Positions 21,840 to 33,999 of a DNA stretch of 64,000 nucleotides are shown one piece after another. Where the stretch lies: the NCBI RefSeq assembly GCF_002776525.5, contig NC_045441.1:89159101-89223100 (forward strand), in the 5' to 3' direction. Positions within the stretch are counted from its first letter, which is position 1. Each line of letters opens with the position of its first letter. The notes below the pieces were generated by a model. It searched no databases. It worked only from the letters and a program-made list of their open reading frames with translations, and was not told where the DNA came from. Source of the stretch: Piliocolobus tephrosceles (taxonomy: Eukaryota > Chordata > Mammalia > Primates > Cercopithecidae). A program made the position numbers and the translations under genes.

Positions 21840-23685
21840 ATGAGACATACCTATCTTCCATAAAATAGTATAATGATACTTAAATAAGTCTAGGTTACCT
21901 AAATGAAAAGGATGTTAACTCAATGATGATAAGAGACTATGTAAGTGGGTGAGCATATGTGTGCACATGTGATACAGTAGAAACAAGTATATAGGTCTGT
22001 GACTGACAAAATTAACTATAAGCCAAATCTTAAATTCCTCCCTTCTTTTTTTACTAACCTAAATATAGTTTTATTTAGAGCAATGTTATTTCTTATCCCA
22101 TGAAAAATATTCATTTGTCTAGCCTCTCTAGTGCTAGGGAATACCATATAATATATTCCAGGTCTGTGAGATAGAAAGAGCATCCTTTTGCAAGTACTAA
22201 GAGGGTTTCTCTTTGTAATTAGTGCAAAAATGAGACTGCCACTTCTCTTTCTATCCTTCTTTCTGCTTTGAGCACAGATGTGCTGTCTGGAGATGAAACA
22301 TTATTCAATAGACAATGAGGAGAAAGAAAGGAGGACAAGGCTAAAGATCAGAAACGCTGACCCTGACATTCCTGAGCTACTGAACTAGCTTCAAAAGTCA
22401 TTGATTTCTAGACTTTCTGGTATACATGGAAAACAAATACTTTTGCTTAAAACAAAGGGAACTCATGTTAACTTTCAATTACAAGACTAGCTTTCTTGAT
22501 TCCTTTGAAGAAATTTTGAAAACTGTACTTTGTCATGAAATTAAAAAAAATTCTAAATCCCTTTGGCTCTACTTTTAAGATATTAAGAACATACCAGAAC
22601 ATGAACTTTTATATAAAGGATGAGGAGAAAGAGAGAAAAATCCAATCGTTCATGTTCTGGTAGATTATTGGGAATTAAAAGGGAGAGTGAGAAGGAGCAA
22701 GGATATCAGAGGCAGAGTTCTCATCCTCCCTCATGCTCCCATCTGGTCCACGGCTCAGGTTGGGTGCCATAAAAGTTTCCCAAATTTATTCAGGGGAGGA
22801 CAGTGTCAGAAAGCTGCAGGCCCTTAGGAAATATTCCCCCCTCTGTTCTGCCATATCAAAATGCCCTATTAGTAGGTACATGAACATGGCAGAGAAAAGC
22901 AGATAAATAGATGAGCCTAAGACTGTGGTCTTGGTTCTTCAGAACTTGTTGTTCCATTTTGGAAAACATGGAGTTAAACAACTTTCCTGTAATCCCTGTT
23001 AATCCTATAGGAAGGGAGGCCAGGATATTCCTGGGGAAGAAAAAAGCAGGCAATCTGGTCTAATCTTCTGGTAAAAGTACTAATAACAAACCTCCTGGAA
23101 AATAAACCAATATTTATCAGGAAGAGAATTTTACCTATGGAACTCTTTTAACATGATAGTCCTGGTTTACAGTTGCTTATGGTAAATAGTTACAGAATCT
23201 ACAGATTCATGAAGCATGACTCCAGACTGTATCATGTGAACTATGCAAATATATAAGTATAAATGAGGATATTAAATAACTGAGATGTTCCTTGTTGTGT
23301 GAGGCAGCCTTGTGCACTCTATTAAATATCTCATGTATTTTTCTTGGTCATAGAGCATAATTGATCTGTGAAGGAAGCACCTGGAACCTGGGACCTGGTA
23401 TATCCAGACATTTTCCTTCATCTGGTTACTTACTTGTGTTTTTGACATTGTTTAGGAAAGTTAGACACTGCGTAATATATCTGACTTGTGTGTCACTTGG
23501 ATTTAACAATATGATCCTTTGTGTTGACTCACATATAAAGGACTCTAAATTGCTCCTGTGCTCTACAAAGAAGATGCAAAGGTGCTAAGAGGGCCAGAGA
23601 ACTACCAAAGACCTTACATTTAAAAAAAAAAAAAGTCACAGTGTTCAGAAAATAAACGTTTGGTCCAGGTTGGTGAACTTACTGT
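21840..23685. other. Unique DNA, no gene seen
   Basis: A slightly GC-richer part at 22680-22860 matches no family I recognise. Open frames are short and motif-free. Confidence 0.5.
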
Positions 23686-23689
23686 GATC

Positions 23690-23810
23690 CAAAAATTTTT
23701 GTAGAATAAAAGCTTCATAAGAATGGGAATTCATTATTCTGTTTTGTCACTCTATTTCTAATATATTTACTGAGCACATAGTAAGTTCTCAGTAAATAAA
23801 AATAATACAT
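23690..23810 (+). mobile_element. L2 LINE 3'-end relic
   Basis: 'taagaatgggaattcattat', 'tctgttttgtcactctattt' and 'agcacatagtaagttctcag' followed by 'taaataaa' match the 3' end of L2 (…tctgttttgttcactgctgta…cacatagtaggtgctcaataaa…). An ATAA-rich tail continues to about 23880. Confidence 0.6.
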
Positions 23811-23879
23811 ATAAAATAATATTTATCAATAAATATAAATAATTATATGTATAAATAAGTACTTGCATATATCATAATT

Positions 23880-25375
23880 TAAATACTCTTTTCAGGTAAT
23901 TCATCCTATGCTTGGATGTCTCAGGGATGTGCTCAAATGTGTCCCAGGTATGGCGCTCTCATGCTCCTCTCTAGACGGTATCAATGTACATGGAGTAGGA
24001 GTTTATGTAACCATGCAATAAAAGAGAGATTAAGAAGGTCATTGAATTAACGCTGGAATTATCTGAATCTCCTGAGATCTCTGCTGTGGTTAGAGTACGA
24101 GAGATCTCAAATATCAATATGCTAGCATCTAAAGTAATCTAGAAACTTATTTCCTTATAAGTGTTTCTAGTATTGATAATCATTGTCATGCTAAAGATGT
24201 GAAGAAATTCAGCCTCAGGACTCAATCCTGACAAGTGGCTTCTTTCTTCCAGGATTTACCTTTCTGTTTCTTCCTTCATAAAACACTATGGGATTAGGAC
24301 TTGAATTCAGAAGGCTGCAAAAAAATATGTTTTGAGGGTAAAACAAAATCAAAGATTTAATATTTGTAAAATATTGTCTCTCTTATCTAAAGTCATAAAG
24401 TCCCTCCTGCCTACCCTAATTTGATTTCTCCTCCCCTACATATTTCTGCTGCCTCCCTTTACACAGCAGCAGAAGAAGGTAGGCACTTCCCATTTGGAGA
24501 TCCAAAGATTTCAAAGAGGTAAAGGATGCAGCCTTGAAAAAGAGAAGTGGTGAATGAAGACATGGAGAAAAGGTTTGAGGAAGAGAAAATCAATGAGAAT
24601 ACATTCTTCTCTAGTCAAAGAAATAGCCCAGCAGGTACACTGTTCAGTGAGTCGCCCATTTCAGGTAAATGGGTTTAGACAAAGGACGCCATTTAACTGT
24701 ACCTCCCAGATCTCCTCCCAGATCTTTGACCACTGACAGATATTTGAGTCATCCGCATGGTGAGCAACAGAAAGACAAGAGAGCAAGTTACAAAGATTGT
24801 AGAGTGATTGGAATTGATTAGAAGTGCCAGATGAAATTCAATTCTTCAAAAGGTGAAGAAAATGGGTTACTTAGTTGAAATATAATGTAGAAAGGCAATG
24901 AATTCAATGAAATAAGTAAGGTCAGCAAGGTCTTGGAAAGAAATAGAGAAAATTAGGAAGGGGAACATTATTGTGTTTATATTCTTATGAGAACAAACAG
25001 GAAAGAAAAAAACACACTAGGAGTTTAATCAAGTAGTTAAGAGCTTTTTGCATACAGTTTTGAAAAGAGAGAAAATATGTGCACTTAGAGACTGGGTCAT
25101 ACACGGACTAGTTAGACCCATTCTGGAAAGTGCCCAGGAAAAGTTTGACAGGATTTTTGACACAGAAAGATGAAGCTCTAGAGATAAAAAATAATTCAGC
25201 TTTATCAGCCCTCCCACTGAGAAGGATGTTTTTGTGAGAGACAGATGACACAACTGCTGAGAAAATCTTTGCTGGCCACCTAAATGTATGTCTAGGAAAC
25301 CAAAGATCAGCACAATTTAGGAAAATTAACAGCATGAAATGGAAGGCTTAATCAGAACAAATGACAAGGAAGAGA
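23880..25375. other. Unique DNA, no gene seen
   Basis: Contains a 12-bp tandem duplication 'cctcccagatct' x2 at 24702-24725. No transposon or exon recognised. Confidence 0.5.
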
Positions 25376-25379
25376 ACAG

Positions 25380-26200
25380 ATAATTTAGGGAACAAAAGAA
25401 AAAAAATTCTGATGGATGTCCTCAGAAGGATTATAGAGGATGCTGCATCCGAAAACAAAATCAAGCTTCTATAAAAAGAAGCAATCAGAAAACAACAAAA
25501 AGTTTGAGAACTATTCAAAATAGATTGAAAAGGTTTTTTTAATCAACGAAAGGGCTGGATATTAGATTTAAATAATGACAGGCCAAATGAATAACCCAAA
25601 GGTGAGTCAAGAAGATGCTCCAAAAATTTTAGGAAATTAAAGAACTTGCCATATCTTCCTAAAAACAGATATTGGTGGAAACAGATAAAAAGATAAGAGA
25701 GCGGAAAATCAAACAAATAAGAAAAGAGGGTCTCCTTGACTTGAAGAAAAGCATCCTTCTTCAGACTGAAAGGAACTCTTTGGATTGAGCAAAATAGCTA
25801 AGAAAAGACCAGCACTTATACAGACCCAGGAAAAGTATTGCAACCCCTAAAACAAAACATTCTACAACTTATCTATAAAGAAGTTCAAAAAACAGATGGA
25901 CTTCAGACATCTTATCTTTAAAAATAGATACAAGAAGAAAAGGAAGTATGTTTTCAAAATCTCAAAAGAAAGGTAAAAGAAGAACTCAGAGTTCATTATT
26001 CAGACAAATTCTCATTTAAATATAAGGGAACAATAAATACATTTTTAGATGTCTATGGATGCTGGTACTGTGCTATGTTCAGGCCTTCTCTGAAAGATTT
26101 GCTCAAGTTGGTACTACCAAATATGAACAAAATAAGTTCAAAAACTGGAAAGACATGATAGATAAGAAGCAGTCATTAGAAAAGAGATAGTGGTTATTAA
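25380..26200 (+). mobile_element. HAL1/L1M ORF1-type relic
   Basis: Plus-strand order of an ancient L1/HAL1 ORF1: 'gtattgcaacccctaaaaca', 'cagacatcttatctttaaaa', 'agaagaactcagagttcatt', 'attctcatttaaatataagg', 'gaacaataaatacattttta'. The last blocks correspond to the conserved '…F..KYEG.IKTF' coding region. All frames are broken. Confidence 0.55.
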
Positions 26201-26204
26201 AGGA

Positions 26205-27420
26205 AATTACAGTTATGTCCAAAGAGTTTTAAATTTAGGAGGGCACACATTTCCTGAACAAGAGAGTTAATATTAGCTGTGAACGGTGATATATTTTATC
26301 TTATGTGGATCAGAAGCAGCTTGGGTAGCTCTGGACATGAAAGGTTGGTGGGTGGATTTCAATAGGTGTTACAGGTCTCTCAGTGGAAGATGAGCTGTAA
26401 ACAAAGTATAGAGATAGGAAAGAAAAAGTGATTTTAGGGAATGGCAAATGGATCAATCACACTTGAATCACTGCTGGAAAACAGTGAGAGATCAGAGTGA
26501 AAATATTGATAGGAATACAGTGATCTTGATATTGAAATTAAGGTGAACAAAATAAGATGCTGGTTATTAGCATTTAATACCTTTTTGTATTAAAGCAAAA
26601 CAAGGCAAGATCAAAATTAAAAGCAATCTCAAAGTTATACTCACTGTTCTTTTATATTATTTCTGTATCTTAACTAATGCTTTTTTTCTGTGAGAATATA
26701 ACTGCAATTACACTAATAAATATTATGCTTTTGTATTCCATATATTGGTTCTTACATGCAATTCTTTATTTTGTCTTTGTGTTGGTCTGATTATAGTCCA
26801 TAAACTAATCACAAGAGTCAGATAGTAGAGAATGAAACTTTTTTTACCTATGTGTCATAATTCAAATATTGTTAAAGTTTATTGTAAGCATTGTAATAAT
26901 GAATAGTATATGTTGTCTCTAAATATTAATGAAAAGATAAAGGAATAGATGTGAAAGTAAAAGAGAGAGTTTTACAAAACACTTTAGCTGGCATGTGCTA
27001 TCCCAAATTTGATCTTACCTATATGAAGAATATGTGTATAGCATATTTGTAACATATCATATTAACATAGTCATAACATATTAAATTATGTAGTTTTTTG
27101 TTTCCTTATACTATTATCCCCAACAATTCACCAGGGAAATCTTTCTAAAGATGTCTTTAGTAATGTGTGCAAGCTAGTCATTATCCAATAATGAGTTTGA
27201 TTAAATTACATTGGTAATAGCAAATCTTTCTTCTTAAATCTGTGTGTGTCCACATATGGACACCAAGAATAGCTATCAAAGACTACCACAGTTATTACTA
27301 TGAGTGGCACTACAAAGAACACTACAAAAAATTGTTTACAAACTTTCAGATCTGCAATAGAGAGGACAGGATTTTTAAATAAAATGCCTTGTCAAATTTC
27401 AGTTTTTGTTTAAAAGAATA
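26205..27420. other. AT-rich DNA, no gene seen
   Basis: No recognisable repeat or gene. Several imperfect AT-rich tracts. Confidence 0.5.
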
Positions 27421-27427
27421 TTAAAAA

Positions 27428-27500
27428 AGGAGGGAGGAAAAGAGAGAGGGAAGGAGGGAAGGAAAGAAAGAGGGAGGGAGGAAGGGCAAAAGAAAGAGAC
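27428..27500 (+). repeat. Purine-rich (GGAA/GGGA)n simple repeat
   Basis: Uninterrupted G/A strand of about 70 bp with GGAAGGAGGGAAGGAAAG-type motifs. Confidence 0.9.
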
Positions 27501-27639
27501 ACAAAAACATTTTTTGTCTTTTAATCTATTTTGCCATTGATGTCATTTTTCAAATTCTAGATTTTTCTCACCTTTAAGTGACAAAAAGCCAAAAGAGGGT
27601 GTAAAAATTATATTTCATAAAGGGAAATTTATTTCTTTG

Positions 27640-28200
27640 ACCTTAGTTTCTGGGTCAGCTTGGGGCCTCTGAGAACTTGATACCAAGTTGGGACTTGTCA
27701 TGCAAATCCCATTTATGTAGGGAAATTCTTGTAAAGGAAAGGGAGTAAAGGAAAGTATAGATAGCCTTCAGATAGATGTGTGCATAATGCCTGGTACTAG
27801 ACACCAGAAGAAAAAAAAATAAAAGAAGGCTGTTGAATAGGAAGAACTTAATATTGCAATGCAGTTCTGAGAAAGTCTTGGTGAGGTTTTGAGCAAAGGT
27901 TGCCCTATAGAGGAGTCCGAGGTACAGGCAGAAATGAGCCAGCTCTACTACTGCTGCTTTGCACAGCCAATGGCCAGGAGCTACCCAGCGGAAGTGTGGC
28001 CTCAGCCGTGTGGACTTGAGTACTCTGCTGAAGGTAGTGATGTAGTCAGTGGAGGCTGTCAGCCAGCCAAGCTCCTTACAGTAGGCTCTCTTGAAGGGGG
28101 TTCTGAGCAGTGCAGCTCCAAAGACCCACATCTTCTTTTACCAATCCTTCCATTTTCTCTTATTTTTCTCTCTTTTATGTTGTGGCAGCACCAATGAATA
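27640..28200. other. Unclassified GC-richer block, possible old LTR or pseudogene
   Basis: This stretch is noticeably GC-richer than its surroundings and carries overlapping open frames on both strands: 158 codons on minus (27655-28131) and 102 codons on plus (27889-28197). Neither frame shows a motif I recognise. Read on the minus strand it ends with 'aagaaataaatttcccttta', which could be a polyadenylation context, so an old LTR is possible. I could not place it in a family. Confidence 0.35.
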
Positions 28201-28209
28201 AAAAATAGT

Positions 28210-30045
28210 GTTTTCCTGTTTCTATATTTCTGAATATTTATAACACTCACCCTCTTTGGTCCAGTGTTGATTTATTTTATAACATAATAGGCCACCAAAT
28301 AATAGCCAAAGAAAGATATTTCAAGGAAGTGATACTTTGGACTTCTTGCTCATTTAACTCCAGCAATTTGGTTGCTAGTTTAAGGCTATTAGAGAAATGA
28401 GACTGATTAACAGTTTTTAGACCTTTGCTTCCTATGCCTTGGGAAAATCCTAATGTGTATGTGTTTGTTACCACACACCTGTGGGAAGTAAATGGGGACT
28501 AACTATAGTTGAAATTCCCTTAGCTCATATAATTACAGAGAATCTCATCCACGAAGTTGAAATCATTTTACCTTCATTAAGTTAAAATTCTCTAACTTAG
28601 TTACCACATGGTATAGTCTGACCAAGGATTGTAGTGAGCTATATAACTAACAAGGCTGGCTTTATGAAGAACTATAAAAGAACGTTGATTTGGTGAATAG
28701 CTGTAGGTTGTTGTGGAGGCTTCAATTTTATGTAAAAGGAAGAATGCATTAAAAAGAATTTATTACATGAAAGTTCTTGACCAAGGACAATGAAAAATCT
28801 TGATAGACCTTAATGGAGAAGTTATGAAGGTTAAAATACCCATTTAAATAATTTGGGGTGATCTGATTTTCAACCATGGGAAAAGGATAAAATACAATTT
28901 CTTAGCTGTCAAAGAGGTTAGCACTGAGATTTGAGTAAAACTCCACAAAAATGTTGAAATAAAAAGAAATGTGCATGTCTCTGGACTATTACAATTGTTA
29001 GACATAACAAAGGAGAGTAGAAATATGATCATTGCTGGACAGATGATTCAAAGACTCGTGTTATGCATATTTAAAAGGACAGAGTCACAGAGGAAATCAC
29101 TAGCATCTAGTTGGCAAATGGTGTAAATTTTTCAAGAAAAGCATATTCATACATAAAATATGAATGTCTTCATAAGTACAATATCCACCAAGGCATAGCT
29201 AATAATTCAGAGACCATGTTGGCACACTAATATGGACTCTGCCATGAAATGGTGGTATATTTTATACTACCACTAGAATTAGTAGTAGGTGCATAAAAAA
29301 TAAAGCACAAGAAATTAATCATATTAATGTGTGAATTGATTGTTTTGTTGAAAGACATATGACATATATGTGTGCAGTTTCATATATTTCTATGTAGATT
29401 TTTCTTATTTTTATTTTTTATCATTTAATAGAGACTAAATGTGTCATTTTCATCATTGCAAGGGCACATGAAGTATGTATTCATTTGGTCTTTTTTACTA
29501 TAAGTAAACCGGCTTAGGCAGAAAAGAGAAATATACTTCAAGAATCCACAGGGGATTATATTCAAGTGAACCTGAGGACAAGGATGTAGTCAGACTTTAG
29601 AAGTGAACTGGAACTGGGAATCTGAATGTCAGCATAACCCAGTATTGCCTATGCTCTTTTCTATGATGTGGCTTATTTCTTCTCTTGGTACAATTGCAGC
29701 TTTTTGATTAACTGCAAACATGGCAGAATGAAGCTGTCCAGAGTTCTCAGGTTTTCATCTTCTCCATTCTAGAGACCAGCAACATTAAAAGAAAACATTA
29801 AAATTAGATAGTTTTGGTCTCAATTCCAAATTCTTGGTGGAGGAAGTACGTCCAGGACTTAAGTCAGCTATATGGCCCTGGACAATCAACTGTAGCCAGG
29901 AGGAGTACAGTTTTGCTCCATTCACACAGTTGTTCTCACTGTAAAAATGTGAAAGAATATGTTAAGGAAAAGCACAACTTCACAAAAGTTGGGAGCTTGG
30001 ATAGGTAAAACCATAAATGCCTACTTTATTGTACTAGAAAATACA
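28210..30045. other. Unique DNA, no gene seen
   Basis: No supportable gene or repeat. Open frames are all under 66 codons. Confidence 0.5.
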
Positions 30046-30049
30046 TTAA

Positions 30050-30160
30050 CCTTTTATATCTGACTAGTTTTGTTTCCGACATTAACTAATTCAGTGATCT
30101 TATCTAAACCACCTAGACTCTCTGAGACTCAGTTTTCTCTCAGAAAGAGAAAAAAAAGCC
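30050..30160 (-). mobile_element. MIR relic (weak)
   Basis: 'gatcttatctaaaccaccta' and 'gactctctgagactcagttt' then 'tctctc' recall the minus-strand MIR 'cttaacctctctgagcctcagttttc'. Confidence 0.35.
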
Positions 30161-30592
30161 TTATCTTTCCAAAGCCCCTAAAAGCCTTAAATTTCATGAA
30201 TTTACTTACCCTTTTCCTAGTTCAGCCAAAGGAAGTTATTGGAGTACTCACCAATGGAGATCCAACAAATGAATTCATTGCAATAAAAATGTCAAGACTT
30301 GGAAAGATCTTTCGTAAGTTCCTATAACTACTCACAGGTGGTTATTACCAAGAAGTATTCCCTCTCTCAGGAAAATGTTCAGAACTGAGATGACTCAAGC
30401 TTTGCCCCTTCTTATTCCACTGAAATAATAATAAAGTATTTCAGTAGCATCTTTTCTGAACCTTTTAGTATTAATACACAAAGTCCACAACCATCCAAAA
30501 TTTGGAACTAAGAAATTAATGCTCATTCTCACAAATGAAAAAAAAATTAAGCCTTCGAGATTTCAGTGTTTTTCAATGGCCCTGATTGGCTG

Positions 30593-30594
<2 letters not shown>

Positions 30595-30645
<51 letters not shown>

Positions 30646-32069
30646 TCAAAGTTTACATTTTTTTAACTTCTATTTTAATTTCTGGATACATTTGCAGGTT
30701 TGTGATATAGGTAAACTTGTGTCACAGGGGTTGTTGTACATATTATTTAATCACCCATGTATTAAGCCTAGTATCCATTAGTTATTTTTTCTGATCCTCT
30801 CCCTCCTCCCAACTTCCAATATTTTATATGACGCAGTATCTATTGTATCCCTTTTTGTGTCCATACGTTCTCATCATTTAATTCCTACTGATAAGTGGGA
30901 ACATGAAGAATTTAGTTTTCTGTTCCCATGTTAGTTTTCTAAGGATAATGGCTTCCAGTTCCATCTATGTCCCTGTAAAGGATATGATTTCACTCTTTTT
31001 TATGGCTGCATAGTATTCCATGGTGTATATGTACCACATTTTCTTTATCCAATCTCACATTGATGGGCATTTGGGTTGATTTCATATCTTTGCTATTGTG
31101 TATAGTGCTGCAATAAACATGAGCATGCATGTGTCTTTACGATAGAATAATTTATATTCATTTGTGTATATACCCAGTAATGGGATTGCTGGGTTGAATT
31201 GTATTTCTGTTTTTAGGTCTTTGAGGAATTGCAACACTGTTTCTACAATGGTTAAACGAATTTACACTCCCACCAACAGTGTATAAGTATTGCATTTTCT
31301 CTGATATCTTGCCAGCACCTGCTATTTTCTGACTTTTTAACAGTAGCCATTCTGACTGGTGTGAGATAGTGTCTCACTGCATTCTTGATTTGCATTTCTC
31401 TAATGATCAGTAATGTTAAGCTTTTTCTCACATGCTTGGTGGTCACACAAATGTCTTCTTCTGAAATGTATCTGTTCATGTCTGTTGCCCACTTTTTAAT
31501 GGGGTTGATTTTTCTTGTAAATTTATTTAAGTTCCTTATAAATGCTGGATATTAGACCCTTATCAGATACATACTTTGCAAAATTTTTCTCTCATTCTGT
31601 AAGTCGTCTCTTTACTCTGTTGATAGTTCCTTTAGCTGTGCAGAGCTGTTTAGTTTAATTAAATCCCATTTGTCAAGTTTTGCTTTTGTTGCACTTGCTT
31701 TTGGTTTCTTTGTCATGAAATATTTGCCCATTCCTATGTCCCAAATGGTATTGCCCAGTTTGTCTCCCAGGATTTTACAGTTTTGGATTTCACATTTACG
31801 TCTTTAATCTGTCTTGTGTTAATTTTTGTATATGGGATAATGAAGGGGTCCATTTTCAATCTTCTGCATATGGCTAGCCAGTTATTCCAGTACCATTTAT
31901 TGAGTAAGGATTCCTTTTCCCATTGCTTGTTTTTGTTGACTTTGTCAAAGATTATATAGTTGTAGGTGTGCAGCCTTATTTCAGATCTCTCTATTCTGTT
32001 TAATTGGTCTATGTGTCTGTTTTTGTATCAATACTATGCTGTTTTGGTTACTGTAGTCCTGTAGTATAG
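30595..32069 (-). mobile_element. 5'-truncated old LINE-1, T48 tail
   Basis: Antisense L1 beginning with an uninterrupted run of 48 T (30595-30642, the poly(A) tail), then the 3' UTR and the ORF2 C-terminal region. Landmarks are 'cttttttatggctgcatagt' (30993), 'tatacccagtaatgggattg' (31168), 'ccaccaacagtgtataagta' (31270) and 'ccagtaccatttattgagta' (31888). It ends near 'gtagtatag' at 32069, a mid-ORF2 5' truncation. No clear target-site duplication was found. A 75-codon minus-strand frame at 31252-31479 still reads as ORF2p C-terminal sequence with its 'HCWWECK' motif, but the rest is broken. It is more diverged than the L1 at 16.1 kb. Confidence 0.9.
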
Positions 32070-32074
32070 TCTTC

Positions 32075-32770
32075 TAAAAATATATGCATCTAACATTTGC
32101 AGTTTCCAAACCCATGGCTCTCCAAGACTTATATAGGCCAAAAGTCATTTGTAAAAATCACAGGTCAACTACCATCATTCATGTGTACTAATCACTGTTT
32201 TCAACATTGCATAATTTATTCCCTCATTTTGAAAGCTGAGAATTTCATAGCTTATTATTACATTGTCTACATTTACAGAATTAACTTTGAGACAAATGAT
32301 GTTATTTTAATACAAAGGAAGGAAAACCTGAGCAATTTTTCCATGTAGAAATAGAAAATGGAATAAAGCTAGCATAACCTTGAGCCCCATCCCCTTTCCC
32401 ATGTAAGGTGCAGTCTGGATGCCATCATTGATCTTTAAAAGGAAGACTTTTTCCTGTCAAGGACTGATTCTGAATTCTAGTCTCTCTTTATTTCTCACAT
32501 GCCACTCCTGCACAATGTAGATGAACCCAACTAAATATTATTGATGTGTGAGATCATCTCAGGACACAAATTATATGCTCAGCCGTTAATTCTTCAATAT
32601 GCACTCAGATTGTTCATTTAACTCAGAAGAAATTTGAAGTCTAAAGGAGTTCCTCCTGAGTGGCCTCTATCATTAGGTTTGTTTAAAGTCAAACATTTTC
32701 CCTTCAGTTCCAAACCATTTCATTTGTTTTTATTCACTTTCTTTATTCTTTTAATGAGTTCAATTTCACT
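32075..32770. other. Unique DNA, no gene seen
   Basis: An 83-codon frame (32097-32348) and a 79-codon frame (32634-32873) are motif-free. Confidence 0.5.
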
Positions 32771-32774
32771 TCAG

Positions 32775-32870
32775 GAACTGTGTCATATACTTCTCCATAT
32801 GTTTTCATTTATTTTTCACAATACCAATTGTGAGATGTATTATTTTACAGAATATCTAACTGACCGATTA
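32775..32870 (+). mobile_element. MIR relic
   Basis: 'tatgttttcatttatttttc', 'acaataccaattgtgagatg' and 'tattattttacagaatatct' follow the MIR core order (cattta..cctcacaacaaccctgtgagg…tattttacagat). Confidence 0.55.
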
Positions 32871-33267
32871 TGATTGTCCTTCATTTCAATTCTACAACAG
32901 CATTCATCAGCTGAAAGTTCAGGTCATTGCACCTTTGTGCCCTTTTGGTTTCTGGTCAAAGTTTTGAACAGTTAATTCATTCATATGTTTTCTAAAAAGT
33001 CAATAAATATATGCATGTGAGATTTAATAGCCACTATATCCTGGATATTTGCCATCCTTCTTATTTGAAAACTTTAAAATGCTTAAGGCTTCACATTCAA
33101 TTTTTAGTATTGAGAACTTGGTAGCTGGCCTTCAAAATCTCTCTCTGAAGTAATCACTTGAATTAATTAAATTACTGAGCTTGTCTTGAGAATCTACTTG
33201 TGCTTCTGAATGCAAATGGTATCAAAATATAAGTACAAACCATTGCATTTTTCAATAGTCCATGTTA

Positions 33268-33990
33268 AGGCTTGTATTCATTTGCTAGGGCCATCATAAA
33301 AAGATACCAGAGAGTGGGTCTGTCTCTCTCTTTTTTTTTTTTTTTTTTTGAGATGGAGACTCACTCTGTCACCGAGGCTGAAGTGCAGTGGCACAATGTC
33401 AGCTCACTGCAAGCTCTGCCTCTTAGGTTCACACCATTCTCCTGCCTCAGCCTCCCAAGTAGCTGGGACTACAGGTGCCCACCACCATGCTCGGCTAATT
33501 TTTTGTATTTTTAGTAGAGACAGGGTTTCACTGTGTTAGCCAGGATGGTCTCGATCTCCTGACCTCATGATCCACTCACCTCAGCCTCCAAAAGTGCTAG
33601 GATTACAGGCGTGAGCCACTGCACCCGGCATGAGAGAGTGAGTCTCTTAAACAACAGAAATTTGCTTTGCTTTTCCACAATTCTGGAAGCTAGACTTCTA
33701 AGATCAAGGTGTTGGCAGGGTTGATTTCTTGTAAGGGCTTCTCTTCTTGGCTTGTATATGGTTGTCTTCTTCCGTTGTCTTCCATTGGCCTTCCCTTCTA
33801 TGTATGTCTGTGTCCTTATCTTTTTTTTTTTTTTTAATAAGGATGCCAATCATATTGGATTAGAGCTCACCCATATGACCTCATTTTACCTTAAAATTAA
33901 CTTTAAAAGCTCTATATCCAAATGCAGCCACATTCTGAGGTACTGTAAATTTAATATATGAATTTTGGGGGAAAAGAATTCATCATAACA
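33268..33990 (-). mobile_element. MLT1 LTR (MaLR), antisense, split by AluY
   Basis: LTR halves at 33268-33321 ('ttcatttgctagggccatca', 'gataccagagagtgg') and 33646-33990 ('cttaaacaacagaaatttgc', 'tctaagatcaaggtgttggc', 'ggatgccaatcatattggat', 'atccaaatgcagccacattc', 'tttaatatatgaattttggg'). A T15 expansion interrupts it at about 33822. The younger AluY lies between the halves. Confidence 0.82.
33309..33645 (-). mobile_element. AluY with target-site duplication
   Basis: Full-length antisense Alu with a long T tail (from about 33332) and left-monomer end at about 33629. The spelling 'gttagccaggatggtctcga' with 'tctcctgacctcatgatcc' is AluY-like. Flanks 'agagagtgggtct' (33309-33321) and 'agagagtgagtct' (33633-33645) are the 13-bp target-site duplication, one mismatch. 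It is inserted inside the MLT1 LTR. Confidence 0.9.
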
Positions 33991-33999
33991 AGGCTTATT

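Noticed and set aside
27655..28131. 158-codon minus-strand ORF as a host gene
   Set aside because: No recognisable domain, low-complexity Phe/Leu stretch, overlapped by open frames on the other strand, and no splice or promoter context. Kept only as part of an unclassified block.
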